Assembly (NCBI GenBank): GCA_007120815.1
Contig: SKMY01000231.1
Span: forward strand, 1-11,373
Length of the DNA: 11,373 bases
Source of the DNA: Syntrophomonadaceae bacterium
Lineage (GTDB): Bacteria; Bacillota_D; Dethiobacteria; DTU022; UBA8154
Reading direction: 5' to 3'
Shown: piece after piece, positions 1 through 6,840 of the stretch
Numbering within the stretch: position 1 is the stretch's first letter
Layout: each line of letters starts with the position of its first letter
The notes under the pieces: model-generated
Database searches by the model: none
What the model was told of the DNA's origin: nothing
The model's input: the letters and a program-made list of their open reading frames with translations, nothing else
Position numbers and translations under genes: made by a program

Positions 1-9
1 ACAATCTTT

Positions 10-37
10 AAATAAAAAACCTCGCACATTTGCGAGG
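10..37 (-). terminator. Rho-independent terminator of the metG-tatD operon
   Basis: Read on the minus strand, a 7-bp perfect stem (31-37 with 20-26, CCTCGCA/TGCGAGG) with a 4-base loop is followed at once by TTTTTTATTT (19-10). This is the classic intrinsic terminator layout. It lies about 100 bases past the tatD stop and is the first good terminator for that operon. Confidence 0.8.
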
Positions 38-96
38 CGTGGGCAAATACATTCTATTTTAATGCGTGGTTTTAGCGGAAACGCTCACTAGAAAAG

Positions 97-123
97 GGTG
101 ACAAGAGAAGCCCACTTGTCACC
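97..123. repeat. Palindromic repeat, diverged copy of the element at 11025-11056
   Basis: A 9-bp perfect inverted repeat (GGTGACAAG at 97-105, CTTGTCACC at 115-123) with a 9-base loop, starting 11 bases past the tatD stop. Its outer arms GGTGACA/TGTCACC and the following CTTC match the perfect palindrome at 11025-11056 in the same orientation, so I treat both as one dispersed family. It has no T-run, so it is not a typical terminator, although it would fold in the tatD transcript. Confidence 0.6.
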
Positions 124-133
124 TTCTTGTATC

Positions 134-922
134 TCATGTTTTGAAGAGGCGCCGGGCATTATCAAAGCAGGCCTGACCCACTTTATCCGGGGTTGTTCCC
201 CGCAGCGCGGCCACCTTTTCAGCAACCAGCGCCACGTAGGCCGGCTCGTTTCGCTTCCCCCTACGGGGAACGGGCGTTAAAAAGGGGGCATCGGTCTCTA
301 TCAGGAGTTTGTCCAGGGGAACCCGGGAAGCGACCTGCGCCAGGGCGTTGTTTTTTGGATAGGTAACCGGGCCGGCAATGGAAATATACAGGCCCAGCTG
401 TACGGATCTTTTGGCCAGGGCCATATCTCCGGAGAAACAGTGCATTATACCTCCCCTTTCAGGAAGGCCTTCGGATTCAACAATGTTCATAACGTCCTGA
501 TGGGCATCCCGGTCGTGAAGGATAACCGGAAGATTTATCTCCCTGGCCAGCCGAAGCTGCTGGCGAAAAAGTTCCCGCTGAACCGGTCGTGGAGACCGGT
601 CTCGGTAAAAATCCAGGCCCATTTCTCCCAGGGCAACCACCTTGGGATGTTCGGCCATGCGGGCCAGATCATCCAGGTAGCTGGAGGGGGCCTTGGATGC
701 ATCGTGGGGGTGAATGCCGCAAGCGGCATAGACAAAGGGGTAGGTTTCAGCCAGGGCAATGGACTTCCTGGAAGAATTCAGGTCAAAGCCAACATTTACG
801 ATCAGCTTTATCCCGGCGTCTTCCGCCCGCTTTAAGACGGCGTCCCGATCCCCGTTGAAATTGGGAAAATCCAGGTGGGCGTGGCTGTCAACCAGGTTGT
901 ATTTCTTGGTTTTTACGTTCAT
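134..922 (-). CDS. tatD: TatD family metal-dependent hydrolase/DNase
   Basis: This is a 262-residue protein of normal length for cytoplasmic TatD-type nucleases, TIM-barrel metalloenzymes of the amidohydrolase superfamily that act as 3'-5' exonucleases or DNases. All the expected metal ligands are present: HxH in DSHAHLD (H14, H16), the glutamate in ALGEMGLD (E100), H136 in VILHDRDAHQD, H161 in HCFSGD and D211 in IETDAPFLTP. The ATG start overlaps the metG stop as ATGA, so translation is probably coupled, and a GGGAG lies 9 bases upstream. The B. subtilis homologue (YabD) also follows metS. The family call is secure. The physiological substrate (DNA repair, RNA or D-Tyr-tRNA) cannot be read from sequence, and tatD is the family name rather than proof of a link to Tat export. 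Confidence 0.95.
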   Translation of the reverse strand: MNVKTKKYNLVDSHAHLDFPNFNGDRDAVLKRAEDAGIKLIVNVGFDLNSSRKSIALAETYPFVYAACGIHPHDASKAPSSYLDDLARMAEHPKVVALGEMGLDFYRDRSPRPVQRELFRQQLRLAREINLPVILHDRDAHQDVMNIVESEGLPERGGIMHCFSGDMALAKRSVQLGLYISIAGPVTYPKNNALAQVASRVPLDKLLIETDAPFLTPVPRRGKRNEPAYVALVAEKVAALRGTTPDKVGQACFDNARRLFKT

Positions 923-2883
923 GATATTCGGCTCCCGAGAGGGATTTCACCATCCACGGTGGTCAGAACCAGGCGGCCATCGGGCGATGTGGCTGCCAAA
1001 ACCATCCCTTCGGAGATGATGCCCCTTAATTTTGCCGGCTTCAGGTTAGCCAGGAAAAGGGTCTTTTTTCCCACCAACGCTGCGGGTGTATAGTATTGGG
1101 CGATTCCGGCAACGACCTGGCGCTGTTCCTGGCCCAGATCGACAACTAGCTTGAGCAGTTTGTCTGCCTTGGGAATGGATTCAGCAGATATAATTTGCCC
1201 CACCACCACCTCAACCCGGGCAAATTCATCTATTGTGATCACCCCTTGGGAATCATCATCTTTATCTTCCTGCTCTGCAGCCGTTTTTTCGGCCGGCTGA
1301 TCAGAGGACGGTTCTCCCAGTAGGGATTCCAGCTCTTTTTCAACATCCAACCGGGGAAAGAGATCGGCCGAACGCTGGGCTTGTGTTCCAGATTTGAAGA
1401 GCCCCCAGGTGGTTAAACTCTCCCAGCTTTGCAGGTCAGTTTGGGTTTCCATGCCCAGCTGGCTCCAGATCCGCCGGGGGGTTTGGGGCATGAAAGGCTG
1501 CAGCATGACGGAAACAAACCGCAGGGACTCACACAGGTTGTACATGACGGTGCCCAGCCGCGCTTTTTTATCCTCATCCCGGGCTAAAAGCCACGGTGTG
1601 GTTTCATCGATATACTTGTTAGAACGGCGCACCAGTGTCCAAAGGGTTTCCAGGGCATTGCTGAATTGCAGTTTATCCATTAAAGCAGCAACCTGCTCCG
1701 GTGTCTCCAGTGCCAGCTGCTTCAGCTCGTTGTCCACAGCATGGGTTTCTTCTTCCGGTGCAGGAACTTGACCGGAAAAGAAACGCTCCAGCATGGCCAC
1801 TGTACGGCTAAGCAGGTTGCCCAGGTCGTTGGCCAGATCGCTATTGATGCGTTGGAGCATGTTTTCGTTATTGAAGACCCCGTCTGCGCCAAAAGGAATT
1901 TCCCGCAACAAATAGTACCGAAGGCTGTCGGAACCGTAGCGGTCCGCGAGCACCAGGGGGTCAATGACGTTACCCCGGGACTTGGACATTTTCCCTTCCT
2001 GCATCAACAGCCATCCATGGCCGTAAACCTGCCTGGGCAGCGGGACATCTAAGGCCATTAGAAAGATTGGCCAATAAATGGAATGGAAACGGACAATCTC
2101 TTTAGCCATAAGGTGAACGTCCGCCGGCCAATAGCGTTCCATCAGGGATTCATCACCTGATTGATAACCCAGGGCTGTAATGTAGTTACTTAGCGCATCT
2201 AACCAGACGTAAATCACGTGGTTGTTATCAAAAGGAACCGGTATACCCCAATCAAAGGTGGTGCGAGACACACAAAGGTCTTCCAGTCCCGGGCGCAAAA
2301 AATTATTGATCATTTCATTCTTCCGTGAAGGAGGTTGAATAAATTCCGGGTGGGTTTCAATGTGCTTTAGCAGCCGATCAGCGTAGCGTGACATCCGGAA
2401 AAAATACCCCTCTTCGGCCACCAGTTCGACCGGGCGTTCACAATCGGGGCAGTTTCCCTCGTTAACCTGGCGTTCTGTCCAAAAAGACTCGCAAGGGGTG
2501 CAGTACCATCCTTCGTAACGCCCCCGGTAAATATCTCCCTGCTCAAAAAGCCTATCAAAGATTTTCTGGACCGCTTTTTTATGCCTCGGTTCCGACGTTC
2601 GAATAAAATCATCATAAGAAATATCCAGGGCAGACCAGAGTTCCTTAATCCCTTCAACTATTTCGTCCACGAAGACCTGGGGTGATTTTTCCGTCGCCTC
2701 GGCACTACGCTGGATTTTCTGCCCATGCTCGTCGGTTCCCGTTAAAAACCAGACATCAAAACCGGTCAGCCGCTTAAACCGGGCCATGGCATCTGCAGCC
2801 ACCGTCGTATAGGAGTGACCGACATGCAGCCGATCGCTCGGATAATATATTGGGGTCGTTATGTAAAATGTTTTCTTCGACAA
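919..2883 (-). CDS. metG: Methionyl-tRNA synthetase with C-terminal tRNA-binding domain
   Basis: A 654-residue class I aminoacyl-tRNA synthetase that charges tRNA-Met in the cytoplasm. The Rossmann domain has the HIGH-type motif HVGH (20-23) and KMSKS (298-302). A single zinc knuckle lies between them, with cysteines 128, 131, 145 and 148. After a polar, acidic linker (about 525-547), an EMAP/Trbp111-like OB-fold runs from about 548 to the end and makes the protein a likely dimer, as in Bacillus MetS. The start is TTG at 2883: AAGGAGG sits 8 bases upstream (2896-2890) and no ATG fits. The leader is only about 50 bases from the predicted promoter, and I found no T-box motif or attenuator. The gene is coupled to tatD by a 4-base overlap and is divergent from abrB, the same neighbours as in B. 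subtilis. Confidence 0.97.
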   Translation of the reverse strand: MSKKTFYITTPIYYPSDRLHVGHSYTTVAADAMARFKRLTGFDVWFLTGTDEHGQKIQRSAEATEKSPQVFVDEIVEGIKELWSALDISYDDFIRTSEPRHKKAVQKIFDRLFEQGDIYRGRYEGWYCTPCESFWTERQVNEGNCPDCERPVELVAEEGYFFRMSRYADRLLKHIETHPEFIQPPSRKNEMINNFLRPGLEDLCVSRTTFDWGIPVPFDNNHVIYVWLDALSNYITALGYQSGDESLMERYWPADVHLMAKEIVRFHSIYWPIFLMALDVPLPRQVYGHGWLLMQEGKMSKSRGNVIDPLVLADRYGSDSLRYYLLREIPFGADGVFNNENMLQRINSDLANDLGNLLSRTVAMLERFFSGQVPAPEEETHAVDNELKQLALETPEQVAALMDKLQFSNALETLWTLVRRSNKYIDETTPWLLARDEDKKARLGTVMYNLCESLRFVSVMLQPFMPQTPRRIWSQLGMETQTDLQSWESLTTWGLFKSGTQAQRSADLFPRLDVEKELESLLGEPSSDQPAEKTAAEQEDKDDDSQGVITIDEFARVEVVVGQIISAESIPKADKLLKLVVDLGQEQRQVVAGIAQYYTPAALVGKKTLFLANLKPAKLRGIISEGMVLAATSPDGRLVLTTVDGEIPLGSRIS

Positions 2884-2884
2884 A
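2876..2884 (-). promoter_or_regulatory. Perfect Spo0A-box match over the metG start codon
   Basis: On the minus strand this reads TTTGTCGAA, identical to the 0A-box consensus TTTGTCRAA. It overlaps the TTG start and codons 2-3 (Ser-Lys) of metG, so coding constraint could explain it by chance. It lies more than 50 bases downstream of the predicted start of transcription. I list it because two other 0A-like sites lie within 230 bases. Confidence 0.3.
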
Positions 2885-2942
2885 ATGAACGCCTCCTTCT
2901 ATTTCCGCAATGCAGCAAGCACTTGCGCGTATGTACAAGGAA

Positions 2943-2971
2943 ATTATAACAAAATAATCTGCTATCAGCAA
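2943..2971 (-). promoter_or_regulatory. Sigma-A promoter, extended -10, for metG-tatD
   Basis: On the minus strand a perfect TATAAT (2948-2943) is preceded by TGT, giving an extended -10 element. A weak -35, TTGCTG (2971-2966), lies 17 bp upstream. Transcription would begin near 2936 and give a leader of about 50 bases. A small inverted repeat, GCAAG-N2-CTTGC (2915-2926), lies in the leader. Confidence 0.65.
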
Positions 2972-3043
2972 CTGCAGGCGCTGCATTTGTGCTTCTCTTG
3001 AAAATTGCTTGCAAAGACTGGACGGAAGATCCATAATTTACTT

Positions 3044-3057
3044 TTTGTTGAAACAAA
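3044..3057. promoter_or_regulatory. Inverted repeat with degenerate Spo0A box, upstream of the abrB promoter
   Basis: TTTGTT-GA-AACAAA is a perfect 6-bp inverted repeat just upstream of the abrB -35. Its first nine bases, TTTGTTGAA, match the Spo0A box at 8 of 9 positions. It could be an operator for Spo0A, for AbrB itself, or for another dimeric repressor. The assignment is tentative. Confidence 0.35.
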
Positions 3058-3061
3058 GGTA

Positions 3062-3090
3062 TTGATTTTCATGGCAATTACTGGTATAAT
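3062..3090 (+). promoter_or_regulatory. Sigma-A promoter of abrB
   Basis: TTGATT (3062-3067), a 17-bp spacer and a perfect TATAAT (3085-3090) preceded by TGG, which makes an extended -10. This is a strong vegetative promoter placed to read abrB, with transcription starting near 3097. It diverges from the metG promoter about 90 bp away. Confidence 0.8.
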
Positions 3091-3101
3091 ACTACAAGAT
3101 A

Positions 3102-3110
3102 TTTGTCGAA
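3102..3110 (+). promoter_or_regulatory. Spo0A box just downstream of the abrB transcription start
   Basis: TTTGTCGAA is an exact match to the 0A-box consensus TTTGTCRAA. It lies 12 bases past the -10 hexamer, so about 5 bases into the transcript. In B. subtilis, Spo0A~P represses abrB from 0A boxes just downstream of the promoter, so both sequence and position fit. The tandem second box of Bacillus is not clear here. Confidence 0.6.
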
Positions 3111-3135
3111 ATCTGCATGAGGAGGTTGAGAGGGG

Positions 3136-3375
3136 TTGAAATCAACAGGAATCGTTCGAAAAGTTGATGAACTGGGAAGGGTCGTGATTCCCATTGAACT
3201 GAGGCGTACGCTGGGGATCAATGTTAAAGACGCCCTGGAAATTTATGTCGACGGCGAAAAAATCGTTTTAAAGAAATATGAGCCGGCGTGCATCTTTTGT
3301 GGCAATGCAGAAGGCGTCAAGCATTTTAGCGGCCGAATTGTTTGTGATGAATGCATCAGTAAAATGTCGGATTAA
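3136..3375 (+). CDS. abrB: AbrB/SpoVT-family transition-state regulator with four-cysteine C-terminus
   Basis: A 79-residue DNA-binding protein. Residues 1-47 form a swapped-hairpin AbrB N-domain nearly identical to the Bacillus protein (KSTGIVRKVDELGRVVIPIE, then LRRTLGI and KDALEIYVDGEKI). The rest differs: in place of the Bacillus C-terminal dimerisation domain (AbrB is about 94 residues there) it has CIFC (52-55) and CDEC (70-73), a likely zinc-binding or redox ribbon. The start is TTG at 3136, with AGGAGG (3120-3125) 10 bases upstream. A nearby ATG at 3117 is out of frame. The predicted role is to hold back post-exponential and sporulation genes during growth and to be shut off by Spo0A~P, as the 0A box suggests. 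It lies between the convergent rsmI and the divergent metG, as in B. subtilis. Confidence 0.93.
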   Translation: MKSTGIVRKVDELGRVVIPIELRRTLGINVKDALEIYVDGEKIVLKKYEPACIFCGNAEGVKHFSGRIVCDECISKMSD

Positions 3376-3404
3376 CGCACCTAATACTATCTTAATAAGA
3401 AAGA

Positions 3405-3451
3405 AAAAAGGGCTTTCCTGAAACACATCGAGGAAGAGCCCTTTTTGTTTT
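3405..3451. terminator. Bidirectional terminator between abrB and the rsmI operon
   Basis: AAAAAGGGCT at 3405-3414 pairs with AGCCCTTTTT at 3437-3446, and TTCCT (3415-3419) pairs with AGGAA (3431-3435) after a one-base bulge. The plus strand continues as TTTTTGTTTT. The minus strand has TTTTTTCTTTC on its own 3' side. It therefore serves abrB (plus) and the rsmI end of the minus-strand operon, whose stop lies 47 bases away. Confidence 0.88.
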
Positions 3452-3497
3452 CAGTCGGTTTTACTGAATATATACTGCATAAGCTATTGTATTTTGT

Positions 3498-4361
3498 TTA
3501 GCCCTTTTTTTTGCCCTGCAGTTTGAGCATCATATGATAGACTTCGCTGCGGGTAAGCGACGAAAGCCGGGACGCTCTCCTGACCGCTTCTGCCGGGGAA
3601 AGTCCCCTGCTGAGCAGTTCTTCCAGGCATTCTTTTGTGTCATCTTCCTGCAACAAACTGTTGACTTTCGGCGGGCCGGGGGCAACAACCAGGGTTATTT
3701 CTCCCCGGGGTGAGGTTTCCTTGAACCCTTTATGCAGGTCCCCGGCTGTTCCTTTACGGACTTCTTCAAACCGCTTGGTGAGTTCCCGACAAACGGCGAC
3801 CTGGCGGTCCCCAAGGGCTTCCTGCATGTCCTCCAGGGTTTGCAGCAGACGGTGGGGCGATTCATAGAAGACCGCTGTTTTATCCTCTGCAGCAATGGAC
3901 TGCAGCTCCATTTTCCGCTCCTTCTTTTTTCGACTTAAAAACCCCCAAAAAACAAATCTTTGGGGGGGGAACCCGGACATAAGTAGGGCTGTAAGGCCTG
4001 CTGAAGGGCCGGGAAGGACCGTAAAAGGCACGCCTTCACTGGCAGCCCTTTCCACCAGGGTAAAACCTGGATCTGAAATGCCCGGCAGGCCGGCATCAGA
4101 GATTAATACAATCACTGCCCCGTTTTTCACCCGGTTAAGTATTTCTATCCCCTGTTTCTCCCGGTTGGACTCCCGGAATGATAAAAGGGGCGTCTTAATT
4201 GAGTAGTGGGTTAGCAGCTTTTTACTCCGTTCGACGCTTTCCACGGCGATAAAATCCGCTGACTCCATACATTCCAGGGCCCTTAAGGTCACATCTTTCA
4301 GGTTCCCGATAGGGGTTGCACAGAGATAGAGCATCCCTGAATGATTCTGTCTATCTTCCAT
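3498..4361 (-). CDS. rsmI: 16S rRNA (cytidine1402-2'-O)-methyltransferase RsmI
   Basis: A 287-residue tetrapyrrole-methylase-fold enzyme that uses SAM to 2'-O-methylate C1402 of 16S rRNA in the decoding centre. Family blocks are clear: LYLCATPIGNL at residues 12-22, the SAM-site loop SDAGLPGISDPG, LPGPSAGLTALL, FYESPHRLLQTLE and CRELTKRFEEVRKG, followed by a C-terminal helical region typical of RsmI. One deviation stands out: the usual EDTR after ADLIA is replaced, with ADFIAVESVERSKKLL in its place, so the aspartate and arginine are gone. The ATG start lies 6 bases after the ricT stop, and its ribosome site is weak (GAGTG). Met10 is an alternative start, but both proposed starts precede the conserved core. 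It is last in the operon, ahead of the shared terminator. Family assignment is strong; full activity is slightly uncertain because of the altered motif. Confidence 0.93.
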   Translation of the reverse strand: MEDRQNHSGMLYLCATPIGNLKDVTLRALECMESADFIAVESVERSKKLLTHYSIKTPLLSFRESNREKQGIEILNRVKNGAVIVLISDAGLPGISDPGFTLVERAASEGVPFTVLPGPSAGLTALLMSGFPPQRFVFWGFLSRKKKERKMELQSIAAEDKTAVFYESPHRLLQTLEDMQEALGDRQVAVCRELTKRFEEVRKGTAGDLHKGFKETSPRGEITLVVAPGPPKVNSLLQEDDTKECLEELLSRGLSPAEAVRRASRLSSLTRSEVYHMMLKLQGKKKG

Positions 4362-4367
4362 ATCACT

Positions 4368-5183
4368 CTACCCGTTCTCCAGGGGTTTCCTTTCGACTTC
4401 TTCGGCAGGAAACTGCTGCTGGCTGGATGTTTCCAGGAGCTCGACCAGCACGGATTTATTTTTTTTGCTGCAATGAATAACCTTGCCGTCACCGTGAGGT
4501 GTAATGACCAGGTCACCGGAAGCAAAAGAATCATTTTTTGATACCTCGTAGCGTTCAGCCTCGTAACGCAGGCAGCACATCAGCCGTCCACAAATTCCAG
4601 ATATCTTGGTCGGGTTAAGGGACAGGTTCTGCTCTTTGGCCATTCGAATGGAAACCGGCTCAAAATCTCCTAAAAACGTGGTGCAGCACAAGCCCCGACC
4701 GCAGGGACCGAATCCGCCCAGCATCTTGGCTTCATCTCGAACCCCAATTTGGCGAAGCTCTATACGGGTTCGAAAAACCGATGCCAGGTCCTTGACCAGT
4801 TCGCGAAAATCCACCCGGCCGTCTGCAGTAAAATAGAAGATAATCTTGTTGTGGTCAAAGGTGTATTCCACATCGACTAACTTCATGTCCAGCCTGTGCT
4901 TTCCTACCTTTTCCTGGCATATACTCAAGGCTTCTTTTTCTTTTTGCCGGTTATCGGCCAGCTTTTTATAATCATCCACCGTTGCTTTTCGTCGAACAGG
5001 TTTTAGGGGGCTGACAATATCTTTATCTCGGACGTCTTTTGCTTCCTGGACCACTTCTCCAAATTCCAGCCCTCGACTGGTTTCCACGATAATATCGTCC
5101 CCGACCTTCAGGTTGAGGGTTCCCGGAGCAAAATAATAGATTTTGCCAGCTCGACGAAACCGTACTCCCACAACTTTTGGCAC
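4368..5183 (-). CDS. ricT: RicT (YaaT), PSP1-domain regulatory iron-sulfur protein
   Basis: A 271-residue PSP1 C-terminal-domain protein. In B. subtilis, RicT (YaaT) works with RicA and RicF (YmcA, YlbF), carries Fe-S clusters, guides RNase Y mRNA processing and promotes the Spo0A phosphorelay. Visible here are the N-terminal VVGVRFRRAGKIYYF block, a charged helical linker (about 68-95), the PSP1 core (about 97-185) and two cysteine blocks, CGRGLCC (C161, C166, C167) and CGRLMCC (C198, C203, C204), that fit cluster binding. I chose GTG at 5183: it lies 9 bases after AGGAG (5197-5193), while an upstream in-frame TTG at 5192 abuts that site. The start then falls one base after the holB stop. 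RicA and RicF genes are not in this window. Confidence 0.93.
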   Translation of the reverse strand: MPKVVGVRFRRAGKIYYFAPGTLNLKVGDDIIVETSRGLEFGEVVQEAKDVRDKDIVSPLKPVRRKATVDDYKKLADNRQKEKEALSICQEKVGKHRLDMKLVDVEYTFDHNKIIFYFTADGRVDFRELVKDLASVFRTRIELRQIGVRDEAKMLGGFGPCGRGLCCTTFLGDFEPVSIRMAKEQNLSLNPTKISGICGRLMCCLRYEAERYEVSKNDSFASGDLVITPHGDGKVIHCSKKNKSVLVELLETSSQQQFPAEEVERKPLENG

Positions 5184-5184
5184 A

Positions 5185-6111
5185 TTACACAACTCCTCTC
5201 ATCTTCAAAAACAATGCTTCCAGGGCCAGCCTTCGATTTACATTACCCATGAGTTCATCTTTGGTTTGTAGGACTGCCCGGCAAATTTTCTCCAGGGAAA
5301 ACGCATGTTGACCGGGAGCCCTTGAAGCGGTCAACCATTTTTCCCGGTAGAAAACAAATAGCAGGTCCAGCATTTCATTTATATTATCTCTTTTGGAAAC
5401 ATCTTCTGCCCGGGAAAACAGTTGGATTCCCGAACCCCTTTCGATTTCCTGCACCAGCTCCCGGATCTCGTCATATTTTTCCATCCAGCCCCCCCTATCG
5501 GCCATTTCAATGGCCTGACCCGGGTTACCCCCGGCCAGTTCCACGATAACCTGTTGTTCCTCGGTAGAAAGGGCAAACCTTTCCCTCAGAATGGCCAGGA
5601 TGCTCTCCCCGTCAAGGGGCTTCATGTTAAAATGGGAACACCGGGAAATAATCGTCGGAAGCAGCAACCAGGGCCTTGGGCTTAAGAGAATAAAGACCAG
5701 TTCTCCCGGAGGCTCTTCAAGTATTTTTAAAAGGCTGTTGGCAGCGGGCAGCGTCAATCGGTCGGCATCATGAATCAGGCAAACCTTCCAGCGGCCTTCT
5801 CCCGGTTGGTAATGGAGCCTTTCCTGGATATCCCGCACCTGCTCAATTTTCAGGCTGGCACCTTGAGGGACCAGGCGAATCACGTTGGGGTGGTTCCCGC
5901 TCACTGTTTTGCGGCAGGAAAGGCATTGCCCGCAGGGTGGCTCGGATCCGTGTTCGCAGTTCAAAGCCTGGGCAAAAAGGGTGGAGAGCATGTTTTTACC
6001 GCTTCCAACAGGACCAGAAAAAAGGTATGCGTGAGGAATTTGATCCTGTTGAAGCGTTCTTTTCAAGGTCTCCAGGGTTAAATCCTGGCCTTTAACACGT
6101 TCAAACCCCAC
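5185..6111 (-). CDS. holB: DNA polymerase III delta' subunit (clamp loader)
   Basis: A 308-residue AAA+ clamp-loader subunit that helps load the beta clamp in DNA replication. Visible are VKGQ near the N-terminus, HAYLFSGPVGSGKN with a P-loop at 33-40, a zinc module with cysteines 52, 60, 63 and 66, a Walker B-like LIHDAD (112-117), NSLLKILEEPP (125-135) and the arginine-finger motif SRC (156-158). The P-loop lysine is followed by Asn instead of Thr or Ser, consistent with delta' being a stator with weak or no ATPase activity. GTG at 6111 is the start: AGGAGG lies 8 bases upstream, inside the end of tmk, which it overlaps by 11 bases. The same SRC and zinc features also occur in DnaX, but the length, the operon place and the lack of a DnaX tail favour delta'. 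Confidence 0.93.
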   Translation of the reverse strand: MGFERVKGQDLTLETLKRTLQQDQIPHAYLFSGPVGSGKNMLSTLFAQALNCEHGSEPPCGQCLSCRKTVSGNHPNVIRLVPQGASLKIEQVRDIQERLHYQPGEGRWKVCLIHDADRLTLPAANSLLKILEEPPGELVFILLSPRPWLLLPTIISRCSHFNMKPLDGESILAILRERFALSTEEQQVIVELAGGNPGQAIEMADRGGWMEKYDEIRELVQEIERGSGIQLFSRAEDVSKRDNINEMLDLLFVFYREKWLTASRAPGQHAFSLEKICRAVLQTKDELMGNVNRRLALEALFLKMRGVV

Positions 6112-6799
6112 TACTGTCGCCTCCTGCCCGGGTTATCAAAGACCGTTCCTGTATCATCTGCCAAACGAATTTCCAAATGGTATCATGAATCACGTGAACA
6201 TTCTCAGCCGCATCAATTAAACGAAAACGCCCGGGTTCCTGGCAGGCAAGCTTAAGAAACCCTTCTTGAACGCGGCGATGAAATGCCAGGGCCTTTTGTT
6301 CCATGCGATCGCCAAAGGATGGGCTGTTTTCGCTTTTTTTCCCCAACCGTTCCAGGCCCGCCTCCGCTTCAATATTCATTAAAAGGGTCATATCCGGGAT
6401 GACTCCACCGGTGGCCCACATGTTTATCATCTTGATCATTTCTGGATTTTCAGCCCCGGCGTACCCCTGGTAAACGGTGCTGGAATCAAAAAACCGATCG
6501 CAAATAATCACCCGGCCCGTTTCCAGGGCAGGTTTAATGACTTCCGCTACCAGTTGGGCCCGGGCCGCGCTGTAAAGAAGCACTTCACAAGTCACGGTCA
6601 TTTCAGCGTATTGCGGATTAAGCAGCACCTTGCGTATTTCCTCACTGATAGCGGTTCCACCAGGTTCCCGGGTAACCACGGCCTCCAGGCCGCACCCTAA
6701 AAGACGCTCTTTTAGCATCTGAGCCTGGGTGGTTTTTCCAGCCCCGTCAGGGCCTTCAAAAGTAATGAAAATACCGTCCTGATTCTGGCAGGGTTTCAT
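6101..6799 (-). CDS. tmk: Thymidylate kinase
   Basis: A 232-residue P-loop kinase that phosphorylates dTMP to dTDP with ATP. The P-loop is GPDGAGKT (16-23). TREPGGT (43-49) and CDRFFDSSTVYQG (100-112) form the dTMP site, and the lid region contains GDRMEQKALAFH (163-174). It is about 20 residues longer than many Tmk proteins, mainly in a tail (from about 213) that encodes the holB overlap and ribosome site and is probably not functional. ATG at 6799 has AAGGAG upstream at 11 bases. Genes for YaaQ/DarA and YaaR, which sit between tmk and holB in B. subtilis, are absent here. The 41 bases to the upstream decarboxylase hold no visible terminator, so cotranscription is likely. Confidence 0.95.
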   Translation of the reverse strand: MKPCQNQDGIFITFEGPDGAGKTTQAQMLKERLLGCGLEAVVTREPGGTAISEEIRKVLLNPQYAEMTVTCEVLLYSAARAQLVAEVIKPALETGRVIICDRFFDSSTVYQGYAGAENPEMIKMINMWATGGVIPDMTLLMNIEAEAGLERLGKKSENSPSFGDRMEQKALAFHRRVQEGFLKLACQEPGRFRLIDAAENVHVIHDTIWKFVWQMIQERSLITRAGGDSSGV

Positions 6800-6840
6800 T
6801 TTCAGGGTTTCTCCTTTATCTAAGGGCCAACATTTTTATT

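Noticed and set aside
74..85. Small hairpin AGCG-GAAA-CGCT between tatD and its terminator
   Set aside because: Four base pairs with no T-run; too short to claim a function.
134..2883. Plus-strand and alternate minus-strand reading frames within tatD and metG
   Set aside because: They are shadows of two well supported genes and carry no motifs or ribosome sites.
2884..3061. T-box riboswitch in the metG leader
   Set aside because: Aminoacyl-tRNA synthetase genes of Firmicutes often have one, but the predicted leader is only about 50 bases and has no GGTGGNACCGCG-type motif or terminator.
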